Source: Stigmatella erecta (GTDB lineage: Bacteria > Myxococcota > Myxococcia > Myxococcales > Myxococcaceae). Taken from it: a DNA stretch of 64,000 bases. Below are positions 8,804 through 17,351 of this stretch, one piece after another. Below the pieces are notes generated by a model. The model worked only from the letters and a program-made list of their open reading frames with translations. It ran no database searches and was not told where the DNA came from. Position numbers and translations under genes: made by a program. The stretch is from assembly GCF_900111745.1 (NCBI RefSeq), contig NZ_FOIJ01000001.1, positions 434,001 through 498,000 of the forward strand, in the 5' to 3' direction. The number at the start of each line of letters is the position of its first letter. The first letter of the stretch is position 1.

Positions 8804-10315
8804 ATGCGGTGGGGATATCTGCACTTCACGCGCTTTCCGGCACAGCGGAAGGTCATCGAGTCGCCCAGCCTGGCGGGCAAGCCCTTCGTGCTCGTGGAGG
8901 AGGTGCGCGGCCAGCGCAAGGTGGCCTTCGGCTCCACGAGTGCCCTGAAGGCCGGGGTCCGGCCGGACATGACGCTGACGGCCGCCTGCGCCCTGGAGCC
9001 CTCGCTTCAGCATTTTCCCTACCGCGCCGAGGAGGAGGCTCGGGCCCTGAGCTCGCTGGGGGAGGCGCTGCTGTGTGTCGCCCCGGCCTTTCAGCTCGCC
9101 GCGCCCGAGGGCCTGTGGTTCGACGCGGGCGCCGCGCACCTGTTCGGCGGGGAGGAGGGCCTGTGCGCCCGGGCCCTGGAGGTGTGCTCGGACCATGGGT
9201 ACCGGGGCCGGGCGGTGGTGGCCTCGGAGCTGTTCACCGGCCAGGCCCTGGCCCGCCATGGCAAGAGCCCCGTGCGGGTCGTCCCCGAGGGCGGGAGTGC
9301 CATGGCGCTGGCCCCGCTGCCCCTCCTGGCCCTGGAGGCGCCCGCCCGCGCGCCCTTCCTGGCGCTCGGCTTCAGCACCCTGGGCGAGGTGGCGGCGTTG
9401 CCCGGGGGGGCGGTGACAGCACGAGGGGGGGCCGCCAGCCTGCGCGCGCACCTGCTGTGCCAGGGGCGGGATGACACGCGCTTCGTGGCGGCGGTGCTGG
9501 AGGAGGTGCTGGAGGAGCGCATGACGCTGGAGTGGCCCGCCGAGTCCTTCGAGCCCCTTCAGTTCGCGCTCAAGACGGTGCTGGACCGGCTCTGTGCGCG
9601 GCTCGCGGGACGGCGCCGGGCCGCGGTGCAGCTCACCTTCACCTTGCAGCTGGATCCCAAGGGCCACGTCGAGCTGCCGCTCACCCTGGCCCGGCCCACG
9701 GCCCGCTCGAAGCTCCTGTTGGACCTGGCCCGGCACCGGCTGTCCGACCTGAAGCTGGAGAACCCGGTGGCCGCACTCTCCATCCGGGTGGATGAGCACA
9801 GCGAGGACCGGGGGCAGCAGCTGGCCCTGGGAGACGCCCCGGAGGGGGATGCGGCCCTGGAGGTGGTGCTGTCACGGCTGGCCACGACGCTGGGGGAGGA
9901 GGCGCTCTTCTGCGCGGCCCTGGAGACCGTCCACCGGCCCGAGCAGGCCTATGCGGCCCGGGCCTTCCGGCCGCCTCCCGCCACGCGAGCCATGGCCGGA
10001 GAGCTGCTTCCGAAAGAGGAGCGGGAGGTGTCCGTGGAGGAGGCGTTGCGCGAGCGGCCCTCGCGCCTCCTGGAAGCGCCCGCCCCGCTGGAGGCGGAAA
10101 TCACGGAGTCCGGGGAGCTGCTCGCCACGTGGTTGCTGGGCCGCAGGCGCCGGGTGACGGCGATGGCCGGTCCCGAGCGCTTGAGCGGGGAATGGTGGGC
10201 GGAGACGCCCTTCAGCCGGGACTACTACCGGGTGCATGTCGAAGGGCTGGGCCCCGCGTGGGTGTTCCGGGATGCGCGGGATGGCCGCTTCTATCTCCAG
10301 GGGCTCTTCGACTGA
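8804..10315 (+). CDS. imuB: ImuB, catalytically dead Y-family polymerase-like mutasome hub
   Basis: This 503-residue protein has a Y-family polymerase fold but lacks the catalytic carboxylates. The N-terminal metal-binding Asp of DinB-type enzymes is replaced (YLHFTRF), and the SLDEAYLD-like motif reads APEGLWFDAG. ImuB normally bridges DnaE2, ImuA and the beta clamp. A clamp-binding candidate is QQLALGD at residues 338-344, in the position after the little-finger domain where ImuB proteins carry such a motif. The C-terminal region (FSRDYYRVHVEGLGPAWVFRD...FYLQGLFD) is the conserved ImuB C-terminal segment. It is co-transcribed with imuA. Unusually, dnaE2 is not next but 3.8 kb downstream behind four opposing genes. 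Confidence 0.88.
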   Translation: MRWGYLHFTRFPAQRKVIESPSLAGKPFVLVEEVRGQRKVAFGSTSALKAGVRPDMTLTAACALEPSLQHFPYRAEEEARALSSLGEALLCVAPAFQLAAPEGLWFDAGAAHLFGGEEGLCARALEVCSDHGYRGRAVVASELFTGQALARHGKSPVRVVPEGGSAMALAPLPLLALEAPARAPFLALGFSTLGEVAALPGGAVTARGGAASLRAHLLCQGRDDTRFVAAVLEEVLEERMTLEWPAESFEPLQFALKTVLDRLCARLAGRRRAAVQLTFTLQLDPKGHVELPLTLARPTARSKLLLDLARHRLSDLKLENPVAALSIRVDEHSEDRGQQLALGDAPEGDAALEVVLSRLATTLGEEALFCAALETVHRPEQAYAARAFRPPPATRAMAGELLPKEEREVSVEEALRERPSRLLEAPAPLEAEITESGELLATWLLGRRRRVTAMAGPERLSGEWWAETPFSRDYYRVHVEGLGPAWVFRDARDGRFYLQGLFD

Positions 10316-10337
10316 CCGGGTCCGCCGGGAGGCGGGC

Positions 10338-10715
10338 TCACGCGCCGGTGGGCTCCCCCAGGGCGGCCTTCACCTTCTGCTTCAGGGCCTGGCGGCGCTG
10401 CTTGAACTGCTCCTTCTGCGCGTCGGAGAGCTGGCCGCCACTGGCCTGGCGCTGGGCCTTCATCTCCTCGCGGAGCTGGCGGCGCTCAGCCTTGAAGGCA
10501 TCCGCCTGGGCCTGGGTGAGCCGGCCCTCCTGGACCGCGCGATCCAGGTGGCGGCCCTTGTGGCCCCACCGGCCGTGGTGCTTCTTACCGTCCTTGCTGC
10601 CGTGGCACTCGCCCGCGGGGGCCTGCGCCGGGGGCGCGGTCTCGGCGGCAAGCACCGGGGCGGAGATCAACAGCGACGCAACGAGGGAAGCCATCAGGGA
10701 GGACTGAATGCGCAT
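10338..10715 (-). CDS. Small secreted His-rich, helical protein
   Basis: This 125-residue protein has a Sec signal peptide (cleavage near residue 23-24, PVLAA-E). It is followed by a Gly/His/Lys-rich segment (about residues 36-56) and then a long amphipathic helix rich in Gln, Lys, Arg and Glu with LTQAQADAF and LSDAQKEQF repeats. The LTxxQ-like repeats recall the periplasmic metal/stress proteins Spy and CpxP, but the match is weak. The His-rich stretch could bind transition metals. It lies between convergent imuB and the ABC-F gene with no obvious operon partner. Function unknown. Confidence 0.7.
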   Translation of the reverse strand: MRIQSSLMASLVASLLISAPVLAAETAPPAQAPAGECHGSKDGKKHHGRWGHKGRHLDRAVQEGRLTQAQADAFKAERRQLREEMKAQRQASGGQLSDAQKEQFKQRRQALKQKVKAALGEPTGA

Positions 10716-10781
10716 GAACGAGGTTCCTGGGTTGGGGACGAATCGCCGTCCTGCAGAGAGAACCCCGGGGCCGGAGGAAGG

Positions 10782-12281
10782 TTAATTCGAGGAGGAGATC
10801 TGGCCGCCTTCCACGAGCCACCGCTCCGTGGTGCACTGGCGCGCGAAGTGTGTGTCATGTGTCACCAGCACCAGGGCCCCCGGGTAGTTGGACAGGGCGG
10901 CTTCCAGGCGTTCGATGGAGGGCAAGTCCAGGTGGTTGGTGGGCTCGTCCAGCACCAGCGCCCAGGCATGCTGTCCCAGTCCCCGGGCGATGAGCAGCTT
11001 GCGCGCCTCGCCGGGCGAGGGCTGCTCCGAGGCGAGGAGCCGCTCCGGATCCACCCCCAGCGCGGAGACCAGGGACAGCACCCGCCCACGCTCCTCGGGG
11101 GGCAACGCCCGCACCGCTTCGAGCGCCTCCTGGCCCTCCGCCGGGCTCACGTCCTGCGGAAGGGCGAGCACCCGTTCCCGGGGGATGCGGGCATGCGCCA
11201 GCAGGGCCTTGAGCAGCGTCGTCTTTCCCGCGCCGTTGGGCCCCTCGATGCGGATGCGGCTCTCGCGGCCCACGCCCAGGGTTACCGGGCCGAGCAGCTC
11301 CACCTCTCCGGCGCGCAGGGTGTAATCCTCCAGGGTGAACAACCACGGGTTGGGTGAGCGCACGTAGTCCACGAAGACCGAGCGCCCCAGCGTCTTGTCT
11401 GCCTGGAACTCGCCGATGGCCTCGGCGGCCCGCTCCGCCTCGTCCCGGAGCACGCCCACGCGCCGGCCCGCGCGCGCCTCCGCCCAGCCCGCGACAACCT
11501 TCGCGCCCATGGAGCGTGCGTCGTTGTCGTACTTGTCCTTGATGCGCCGGCCCGTGTGGCGCGAGGCGTTGGCGGCTTGGTGCTCCCGCCGGGCCTGGTC
11601 GAGCTGCTGGCGCACCTTCCGGTGAGTCTCCTGGGCGTGTTGCCGGACCGAGAGCGCACCTTCGCGCTCGGCCTCCCAGGCCTGCCGGGCGGCGGCGTAG
11701 GCACCGGGCCACAGCCGGGCCTCCCCCGCATGAACGCGCAGCGTGTGGGTGGTCAGCGTCTCCAGCAGTTCCCGGTCGTGGGAGACGAGAATGCCAATGC
11801 CCCGGAACCGGCGCAGTGCGGAGATGAGCCACTGGCGGGCCTCCGCATCCAGGTGGTTGGTGGGCTCATCGAGCAGCAGGACATCGGGCTCGCTGGCCAG
11901 CGCGGCGCCCACCTGCCAGCGCTTGCGCTCCCCGGGAGACAGGGTGGGCCAGCGCTCGAGCGCGCCCGGCTCCAGGCCGAGCTGCCCGAGCACCCGCCGC
12001 GCCACCGCGTCCCAGGACTCGGCGAAGGCGGAGATGTCGCGGGTCAGGGCCTCGACGCCCTGAGGACAGAAGCACACGAGGGGCGTGGGCGGCTCGAACT
12101 GAAGATGTCCTTCGGTGGGCGTCAGCGCTCCGGCCAGCAGGCGCAGGAGCGTGGACTTACCGGCGCCATTGGCACCGACGAGGCCCGTCCAGCCAGGCGA
12201 GAGGTGAAACTCCACTTCGGACAGCAGGGGAACAGCGTCTGAAAAGGCGAAGGACACGCCATGGGCGCGAAGGGACGGCAT
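10782..12281 (-). CDS. ABC-F family ATPase
   Basis: This 499-residue protein has two ABC nucleotide-binding domains and no membrane segment, the hallmark of ABC-F proteins, which act on ribosomes in translation or in antibiotic resistance. The first Walker A is GANGAGKS (residues 36-43), the second GPNGAGKT. Signatures read LSPGERKR and QPSPGEARK, and both Walker B motifs are followed by DEPTNHLD. The linker between domains (rich in Arg, Gln and Ala, about residues 190-290) is the usual helical arm. It could be a housekeeping Uup/EttA-like factor or an antibiotic-resistance ABC-F protein; the sequence alone does not decide. The gene stands alone on the minus strand with a ~180 bp leader that contains an unusual hairpin (12410). 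Confidence 0.88.
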   Translation of the reverse strand: MPSLRAHGVSFAFSDAVPLLSEVEFHLSPGWTGLVGANGAGKSTLLRLLAGALTPTEGHLQFEPPTPLVCFCPQGVEALTRDISAFAESWDAVARRVLGQLGLEPGALERWPTLSPGERKRWQVGAALASEPDVLLLDEPTNHLDAEARQWLISALRRFRGIGILVSHDRELLETLTTHTLRVHAGEARLWPGAYAAARQAWEAEREGALSVRQHAQETHRKVRQQLDQARREHQAANASRHTGRRIKDKYDNDARSMGAKVVAGWAEARAGRRVGVLRDEAERAAEAIGEFQADKTLGRSVFVDYVRSPNPWLFTLEDYTLRAGEVELLGPVTLGVGRESRIRIEGPNGAGKTTLLKALLAHARIPRERVLALPQDVSPAEGQEALEAVRALPPEERGRVLSLVSALGVDPERLLASEQPSPGEARKLLIARGLGQHAWALVLDEPTNHLDLPSIERLEAALSNYPGALVLVTHDTHFARQCTTERWLVEGGQISSSN

Positions 12282-12409
12282 GAAGCGACTCCTGAATCCG
12301 GCCGAGCAGAACTCGGCTTGAAAAGCACCGGGGCTTTGGATTTCAGGCGTTCAGCTTCACTGGCGTTTCCGACCTCGCGTTAGGGTTCAGACGCTCAAAA
12401 CCATACGCA

Positions 12410-12447
12410 CGGAGCTTCCCGGGCGCAACCCGGGGCTCCGATTTTTT
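12410..12447 (+). terminator. Strong plus-strand intrinsic terminator without an obvious gene
   Basis: Arms CGGAGC-TT-CCCGGG (12410-12423) and CCCGGG-G-CTCCG (12429-12440) fold into an 11-12 bp stem with a CGCAA loop, followed by a run of six T (12442-12447). The T run faces the plus strand, yet both flanking genes (ABC-F starting at 12281, SPFH protein ending at 12466) are on the minus strand. It may serve the SPFH gene as a hairpin without a U tract, or end an unannotated plus-strand RNA. Confidence 0.6.
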
Positions 12448-12465
12448 CATTCATGTGCGGCAGTG

Positions 12466-13539
12466 CTACTCGTCCTGGGCCGGCGAGGAACCCCGGCGAA
12501 CCGGCTGGGCCTGCGGGGGCTGTATCACGCTGCGCGCCAGGGATTGGGCGCTCAGGGCTGCGGCGGACGGGACAGGCTTGCCCGCCGGGGTGGCAGCAGT
12601 GCCTTCCTTGGCGAACAGCTCCTTGAGCATGCCCACGCTGCCCAGGGCCGCGGAGGCCTCGTAGGGGACGAACACCTTGTTGTCCCCCTTGCCCAGCTCC
12701 TGCAGCGTCTCCAGGTAGCGCAGCGCGAGGATCTCCGGCGTGGCCCGGCCCGAGTGCACCGCCTCGAACACCAGCCGCGTGGCCTCCGCCTTCGCCTCCG
12801 CCTCCAGCACCACCGCGCGCTTGTGGCCCTCCGCGCGGGCGACCTCCGCGTCGCGCTCGGCCTCGGCCCGCAGGATGCGGGAGATCTTCTCGCCCTCGGC
12901 CTGGAGAATGGCCGCCGCCTTGTCGCCCTCGGCCTTCGTCACCTCGGCGCGGCGCTCACGCTCGGCCGTCATCTGCTTGGCCATCGCGTCCTTGATGGCC
13001 TGCGGGGGCTCGATCTCGCGCAGCTCCACGCGCGTCACCTTCACGCCCCACTTCTCCGTGGCCTCGTCCAGCACGATGCGCAGCTTGGTGTTCACCGTCT
13101 CGCGGCTGGTCAGCGTCTGGTCCAGCGTCAGCCCGCCCATGATGTTGCGCAGGTTCGTCATCGTCAGCTGCTCGATGGCCAGCGCCAGGTTCTCCACCTG
13201 GTAGAGCGTCTTGGCCGGATCGGTGATCTGGTAATAGATGACCGAGCCCACCTCCATCGTCACGTTGTCGTGGGTGATGACCTGCACGGTGTCGAAGCCC
13301 ATCACCTGCTCGCGCAAGTCCACCGTGTTGCTGCGCAGGTAGCGGTTGCCCGTGCGCATCTCGATGGCGCGGGGGCTGTCCAGGAAGGGGATGAGGACGT
13401 TCAGGCCACTGTGGGCCACATGGTGGAACCGCCCCAGCCGCTCCACCACCATGACCTTCGCCTGGGGGACGATCCGCAGGCCGGTCATGAGGGCCACGCC
13501 CACCACCAACGCCGCGACGACGAGCAATACGGTCAACAT
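12466..13539 (-). CDS. SPFH/Band-7 (stomatin, QmcA-like) membrane protein
   Basis: This 357-residue protein has an N-terminal membrane anchor (residues ~2-22) followed by a complete SPFH domain (from RIVPQAKVMVVERLGRF) and a long Ala/Glu coiled coil (~190-265). This is the paraslipin/QmcA type of membrane scaffold, which oligomerises and modulates membrane proteases and microdomains. The tail (last ~70 residues) is Pro/Ala-rich. The start is set by an overlap: its ATG shares bases with the TGA of the upstream NfeD gene (TGATG-type coupling on the minus strand). SPFH and NfeD proteins are a classic operon pair. The longest open frame begins earlier but adds a basic stretch inside nfeD with no domain. 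Confidence 0.9.
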   Translation of the reverse strand: MLTVLLVVAALVVGVALMTGLRIVPQAKVMVVERLGRFHHVAHSGLNVLIPFLDSPRAIEMRTGNRYLRSNTVDLREQVMGFDTVQVITHDNVTMEVGSVIYYQITDPAKTLYQVENLALAIEQLTMTNLRNIMGGLTLDQTLTSRETVNTKLRIVLDEATEKWGVKVTRVELREIEPPQAIKDAMAKQMTAERERRAEVTKAEGDKAAAILQAEGEKISRILRAEAERDAEVARAEGHKRAVVLEAEAKAEATRLVFEAVHSGRATPEILALRYLETLQELGKGDNKVFVPYEASAALGSVGMLKELFAKEGTAATPAGKPVPSAAALSAQSLARSVIQPPQAQPVRRGSSPAQDE

Positions 13540-14024
13540 CAGCCTGTCCCTTCTTCTGAATGGAGGAGAACCTCGTGCCGCGCCGTTGAACGCCGCACCC
13601 ACAGCTTCAACCCTTCGATCTGCTCCACGGTGACGCGCTCGCCTTCGCCCACCGGCCCCGACAGCGAGCGGGCCGCCCACAGCTCACCGTTGATCCGCAC
13701 CGTGCCACCCTGTGGATCCAGGACGGCCTCGATGACCACCGCCTCCTGTCCCAGCATGGCCTCCACCCCGGTCCGCAGCAGGGTGGCCTTGCGCATGAAC
13801 GCCTTCTTGAAGAGCGTGCGCGAGGTGACGAACAGGGCGCCAGCCGTGGCCGTGAACAGCAACAGCTGCCCGTTAATCCCCAGCCCCAGCGCCGAGGCGA
13901 GCGCAGCCACGAGCGCTCCCAGCGCGAACCACAGCGTCACGAAGCCGGAGAGCGACATCTCCAGGCCTCCGAAGACGAGCGCCGCGACGAGCCAGAGCTG
14001 CCAGGCGGTAGGGGTCAGGTCCAT
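13539..14024 (-). CDS. NfeD-like membrane protein
   Basis: This 161-residue protein has three N-terminal hydrophobic segments (about residues 8-28, 30-48 and 51-70) and a soluble C-terminal OB-fold (GQEAVVIEAVLDPQGGTVRINGELWAAR), the short (b) form of NfeD without a ClpP-like protease domain. It is the first gene of the operon with the SPFH protein, the stop and start codons overlapping. NfeD is thought to tether or modulate its stomatin partner in the membrane. The promoter must lie in the 138 bp shared with the divergent dnaE2, near its LexA-like box. Confidence 0.9.
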   Translation of the reverse strand: MDLTPTAWQLWLVAALVFGGLEMSLSGFVTLWFALGALVAALASALGLGINGQLLLFTATAGALFVTSRTLFKKAFMRKATLLRTGVEAMLGQEAVVIEAVLDPQGGTVRINGELWAARSLSGPVGEGERVTVEQIEGLKLWVRRSTARHEVLLHSEEGTG

Positions 14025-14134
14025 ACGCCTTTCTGTCTGTCACCCCGCTTGCTGTCATGTCAAACCGCCGGCGAGCCGCTCGAAACCCGCGAATTCTCGA
14101 TGATCCGACACTTTCCACGCATTCGAGCTGACGT

Positions 14135-14150
14135 CTGAACGCCCGTCCAG
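14135..14150. promoter_or_regulatory. LexA-like SOS box upstream of dnaE2
   Basis: CTGAAC-GCCC-GTCCAG is a palindrome with a single mismatch (CTGAAC against CTGGAC on the other strand). It contains the GTTCAG half-site recalled for the M. xanthus LexA box. It ends only 12 bp before the dnaE2 GTG, so LexA would cover the promoter or transcription start. The same half-site stands before imuA at 7861. Confidence 0.6.
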
Positions 14151-14162
14151 TAGCTTGGTGGG

Positions 14163-17100
14163 GTGTACGCCGAGCTGGTCTGCCGCTCCAACTTCTCGTT
14201 TCTCCGAGGCGCCTCGCACCCTGAGGAGCTGGTGGCCACGGCCGCCCGGCTGGGCTTGCCCGCCCTGGCACTGACGGATGGGGACGGGCTGTACGGGGTG
14301 GTGAAGGCCCACCTGGCGGCCCGGGAACACGGGCTGAAGCTCCTTCTCGGCACCGAGCTGACGCTGACCGACGGCCCGCCCGTGGTGGTGTACGCCATGA
14401 ACGCGGGCGGCTACGCCAACATGTGCCGCCTGGTGTCCGCCAGCCGGATGGCCCACCCCAAGGGCCAGACGGGGCTGCCCTGGCGGGAGGTGGCCGAGCG
14501 CTCCGAGGGGCTCCTCGCGCTGCTGCCCCATCCGGCCCCCCTCGAACAGGTGGCGGGCCTCGCCGAGGCCTTCCCGGGGCGCTTCCACGTCGGGCTGTGC
14601 CGCACCCTGTCTGCGGGGGACGGCCCCCGGGAGGCCAAGGCCGAGGCCCTGGCGCGGGCGCTGGGCGTGCCGCTGTGCGCGCACAACGACGTCCACGTCC
14701 ACCACCGGCGCCGCCAGCCGCTCCAGGATGTGCTCACCGCCATCCGCCACAAGACGACGGTGGACAAGGCGGGCACGCGGCTTATGCCCAACGCGGAGCG
14801 GACGCTGAAGTCCCCCCACGAGATGGCACGGCTGTTCCACGACCGGCCCGAGGCCCTGGAGCGCACCCTGGAGATCGCCAGCCGGTGCCACGCCACGCTG
14901 GAGGATCTGCGCTACCACTTCTCCGAGGAGGACTTGCCCCCAGGGCTCACGGCCATGGGGCACCTGCGGGGGCTCACCGAGGAGGGGCTCACCGTGCGCT
15001 ACCCGGCGGGCGTGCCCCCCGAGGTGCGCAAGCAGGTGGAGCACGAGCTGAAGCTCATCGAGGCGCTGGACTTCCCCGGCTACTTCCTGGCGCTCTGGGA
15101 CATCGTCCGCTTCGCGCGCTCCCGGGGCATCCTCTGCCAGGGCCGGGGCAGCGCGGCCAACTCGGTGGTGTGCTACGCGCTGCAGCTCACCGCGATTGAT
15201 CCGGTGCGCATGGGGCTGCTCTTCGAGCGCTTCCTGAGCATGGAGCGCAAGGAGCCCCCGGACATCGACGTGGACTTCGAGCACGAGCGCCGCGAGGAGG
15301 TGCTCCAGTACGTCTACGAGAAGCACGGCCGGCACCGGGCCGGCATGGTGTGCGAGTTCATCTGCTACCGGGGGCGGCTGGCGCTGCGCGAGGTGGGCAA
15401 GTCCCTGGGGCTGTCGCTCGACCAGGTGGACCGGCTCTCCAAGGTGGCGGCGGCCTCCGGCTTCGACGTCACCCCGGAGGTGCTCGTCGAGGCGGGGCTG
15501 TCCGCGTTCGACCGGCGGGTGCGGCAGACGCTCACGCTCGCCAAGGAGATGGAGGGCTTTCCCCGCCACGTCTCCATCCACGTGGGCGGCTTCGTCATCA
15601 CCCGCGAGCCGCTGGTGGACCTCATCCCCGTGGAGAACGCGGCGATGAAGGGCCGCACCGTCATTCAATGGGAGAAGGACGACACCAACGCCCTGGGCGT
15701 GCTGAAGGTGGACCTGCTGGCGCTGGGCATGCTCACCGCGGTGTCCAAGTGCCTGGCGTTCATCCGCGAGCACTTCGGGCGGGAGCTGTCCCTGGCCACC
15801 ATCCCTGCGGAGGACCCGAAGGTCTACGACATGCTGTGCGAGGCGGACACCGTGGGGGTGTTCCAGATCGAGAGCCGGGCGCAGATGAACATGCTGCCGC
15901 GCCTCAAGCCCCGCACCTTCTATGACTTGGTGATCGAGATCGCCCTCATCCGCCCCGGCCCCATCGTGGGCAACATGGTCCACCCGTACCTGCGGCGGCG
16001 CAACGGCGAGGAGGTGCCCACGTACCCCACGGACGAGGTGCGCGCCATCCTCGAGAAGACGCTGGGGGTGCCGCTCTTCCAGGAGCAGGCCATGAAGCTG
16101 GCCATGGTGGCCGCGGGCTTCACGGCGGGGGAGGCGGACGGGCTGCGGCGGGCCCTGGGCCACAAGCGCGCCGAGCAGCTCCTGGAGCCCTACCGCCTGC
16201 GCTTCGTGGCGGGCGGCGTGAAGCGGGGCTACCCCTCTCCTTATATGGAGGAGCTGTTCGAGCAGTTCCGGGGCTTCGCCCACTACGGCTTTCCCGAGTC
16301 ACACTCGGCCTCGTTCGCGCTCATCGCCTATGCCTCCTCGTGGCTCAAGTGCCACTACCCCCAGGCCTTCACCGCCGCGCTGCTCAACTCCCAGCCCATG
16401 GGCTTCTACGCGCCGCACACGCTGGTGGCCGACGCGCGCCGGCACGGCGTGGAGGTGCGGCCGGTGGACGTGCGCTTCTCGGGGTGGGACTGCACGCTGG
16501 AGGAGGGCGGGGCGCTGCGCCTGGGGCTGCGCATGGTGCGGGGCCTGGGCGAGGCGGCGGGCCGGCGCGTGGCGGCCTCCCGGGGCGAGGGTTACACCTG
16601 CCTGGCGGACGTGGCCCGGCGCACGCGCATTCCCCGCCACGAGCTGACGCGGCTGGCGCTGGCCGGAGCCCTGGCCTCGCTGTGCGGCTCCCGGCGGCAG
16701 GCGCTGTGGGAGATTCAGGCCCTGGGGCCGCTGGACGCGGATGATCTCTTCTTCGGGATGCCCATGGATGGCACGCAGGTGGCGCTGCCGCCCATGAGCG
16801 TGGCGGAGCGGGTGTCGGCGGACTACGAGACGGTGGGGCTGTCCCTGGAGAAACATCCGCTGGAGCTGTTGCGGCCCGCGCTGCGCAAGCGGGGCGCCGT
16901 CTCCGCCGAGGGGCTCCAGCGAGTGTCCTCTGGAAGACGTGTGGCCGTGGGCGGCATGCTCATCTGCCGGCAGCGGCCCCCCACCGCCAAGGGCATGTGC
17001 TTCCTGTCCCTGGAGGATGAGACGGGCATCGCCAACCTGGTGGTGCCGCCGGATGTCTACGAGCGCTCCCGCCGCGACATCCACGGCGCGCTCTTCCTGG

Positions 17101-17186
17101 TGGGGGAGGGCATCCTGGAGCGCTCGGGCAAGGTGCTCAACGTCAAGACGCAGTGGATTCACGCCCTCGAAGGGGCCGTGGGTTAA
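14163..17186 (+). CDS. dnaE2: Error-prone DNA polymerase III alpha subunit DnaE2 (ImuC)
   Basis: This 1007-residue protein starts at a GTG directly before the conserved YAELVCRSNFSFLRGASHPEE, the opening of the PHP domain. The polymerase core carries PDIDVDF (catalytic Asp369 and Asp371), and the gene ends in an OB-fold (GIANLVVPPDVYERSRR). It lacks the clamp-loader-binding C-terminus of replicative DnaE1, and its length is typical of DnaE2/ImuC. It performs mutagenic translesion synthesis with ImuA and ImuB. It does not sit next to them: imuAB is 3.8 kb upstream on the same strand, but both loci have LexA-like boxes. Several PHP metal-binding residues appear substituted, as is usual in DnaE2. 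Confidence 0.93.
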   Translation: MYAELVCRSNFSFLRGASHPEELVATAARLGLPALALTDGDGLYGVVKAHLAAREHGLKLLLGTELTLTDGPPVVVYAMNAGGYANMCRLVSASRMAHPKGQTGLPWREVAERSEGLLALLPHPAPLEQVAGLAEAFPGRFHVGLCRTLSAGDGPREAKAEALARALGVPLCAHNDVHVHHRRRQPLQDVLTAIRHKTTVDKAGTRLMPNAERTLKSPHEMARLFHDRPEALERTLEIASRCHATLEDLRYHFSEEDLPPGLTAMGHLRGLTEEGLTVRYPAGVPPEVRKQVEHELKLIEALDFPGYFLALWDIVRFARSRGILCQGRGSAANSVVCYALQLTAIDPVRMGLLFERFLSMERKEPPDIDVDFEHERREEVLQYVYEKHGRHRAGMVCEFICYRGRLALREVGKSLGLSLDQVDRLSKVAAASGFDVTPEVLVEAGLSAFDRRVRQTLTLAKEMEGFPRHVSIHVGGFVITREPLVDLIPVENAAMKGRTVIQWEKDDTNALGVLKVDLLALGMLTAVSKCLAFIREHFGRELSLATIPAEDPKVYDMLCEADTVGVFQIESRAQMNMLPRLKPRTFYDLVIEIALIRPGPIVGNMVHPYLRRRNGEEVPTYPTDEVRAILEKTLGVPLFQEQAMKLAMVAAGFTAGEADGLRRALGHKRAEQLLEPYRLRFVAGGVKRGYPSPYMEELFEQFRGFAHYGFPESHSASFALIAYASSWLKCHYPQAFTAALLNSQPMGFYAPHTLVADARRHGVEVRPVDVRFSGWDCTLEEGGALRLGLRMVRGLGEAAGRRVAASRGEGYTCLADVARRTRIPRHELTRLALAGALASLCGSRRQALWEIQALGPLDADDLFFGMPMDGTQVALPPMSVAERVSADYETVGLSLEKHPLELLRPALRKRGAVSAEGLQRVSSGRRVAVGGMLICRQRPPTAKGMCFLSLEDETGIANLVVPPDVYERSRRDIHGALFLVGEGILERSGKVLNVKTQWIHALEGAVG

Positions 17187-17284
17187 TCCAGACACCCGGA
17201 GGCATGGCCTGACGCGTTGCATGGCCGTTGCTGCCTGAACGAGTTTTCCGCGCAACGCGTCAATACACGTTTGATTTGTTTTCA

Positions 17285-17320
17285 CTGGAATGGCGGCGAA
17301 GGTTGCCCTTACCCTGCGCG
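17285..17320 (+). promoter_or_regulatory. Conserved upstream block of the first SGNH gene
   Basis: CTGGAA (17285-17290), a 19-bp spacer and TACCCTGCGCG are repeated at the same spacing before the second SGNH gene (18539). Conservation in two otherwise diverged leaders suggests a shared promoter or regulator site. The boxes do not match a promoter class I can name with confidence. Confidence 0.35.
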
Positions 17321-17351
17321 CCCCGATTCCAGGCAGTTCCGGAGGCAGTCC

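Noticed and set aside
7747-9474. A long plus-strand frame overlapping imuA and imuB
   Set aside because: It is Gly/Ala/Arg-rich without motifs, whereas the imuA and imuB frames match their families.
6287-9799. A 1170-codon minus-strand frame across the VWA gene, imuA and imuB
   Set aside because: It runs antisense to three well-supported genes and contains no motif.
17291-17307. Sigma-54 promoter before the first SGNH gene
   Set aside because: TGGCGGC-GAAGG-TTGCC looks similar, but the GG-to-GC spacing is 11 rather than 10 and the second copy does not keep it.
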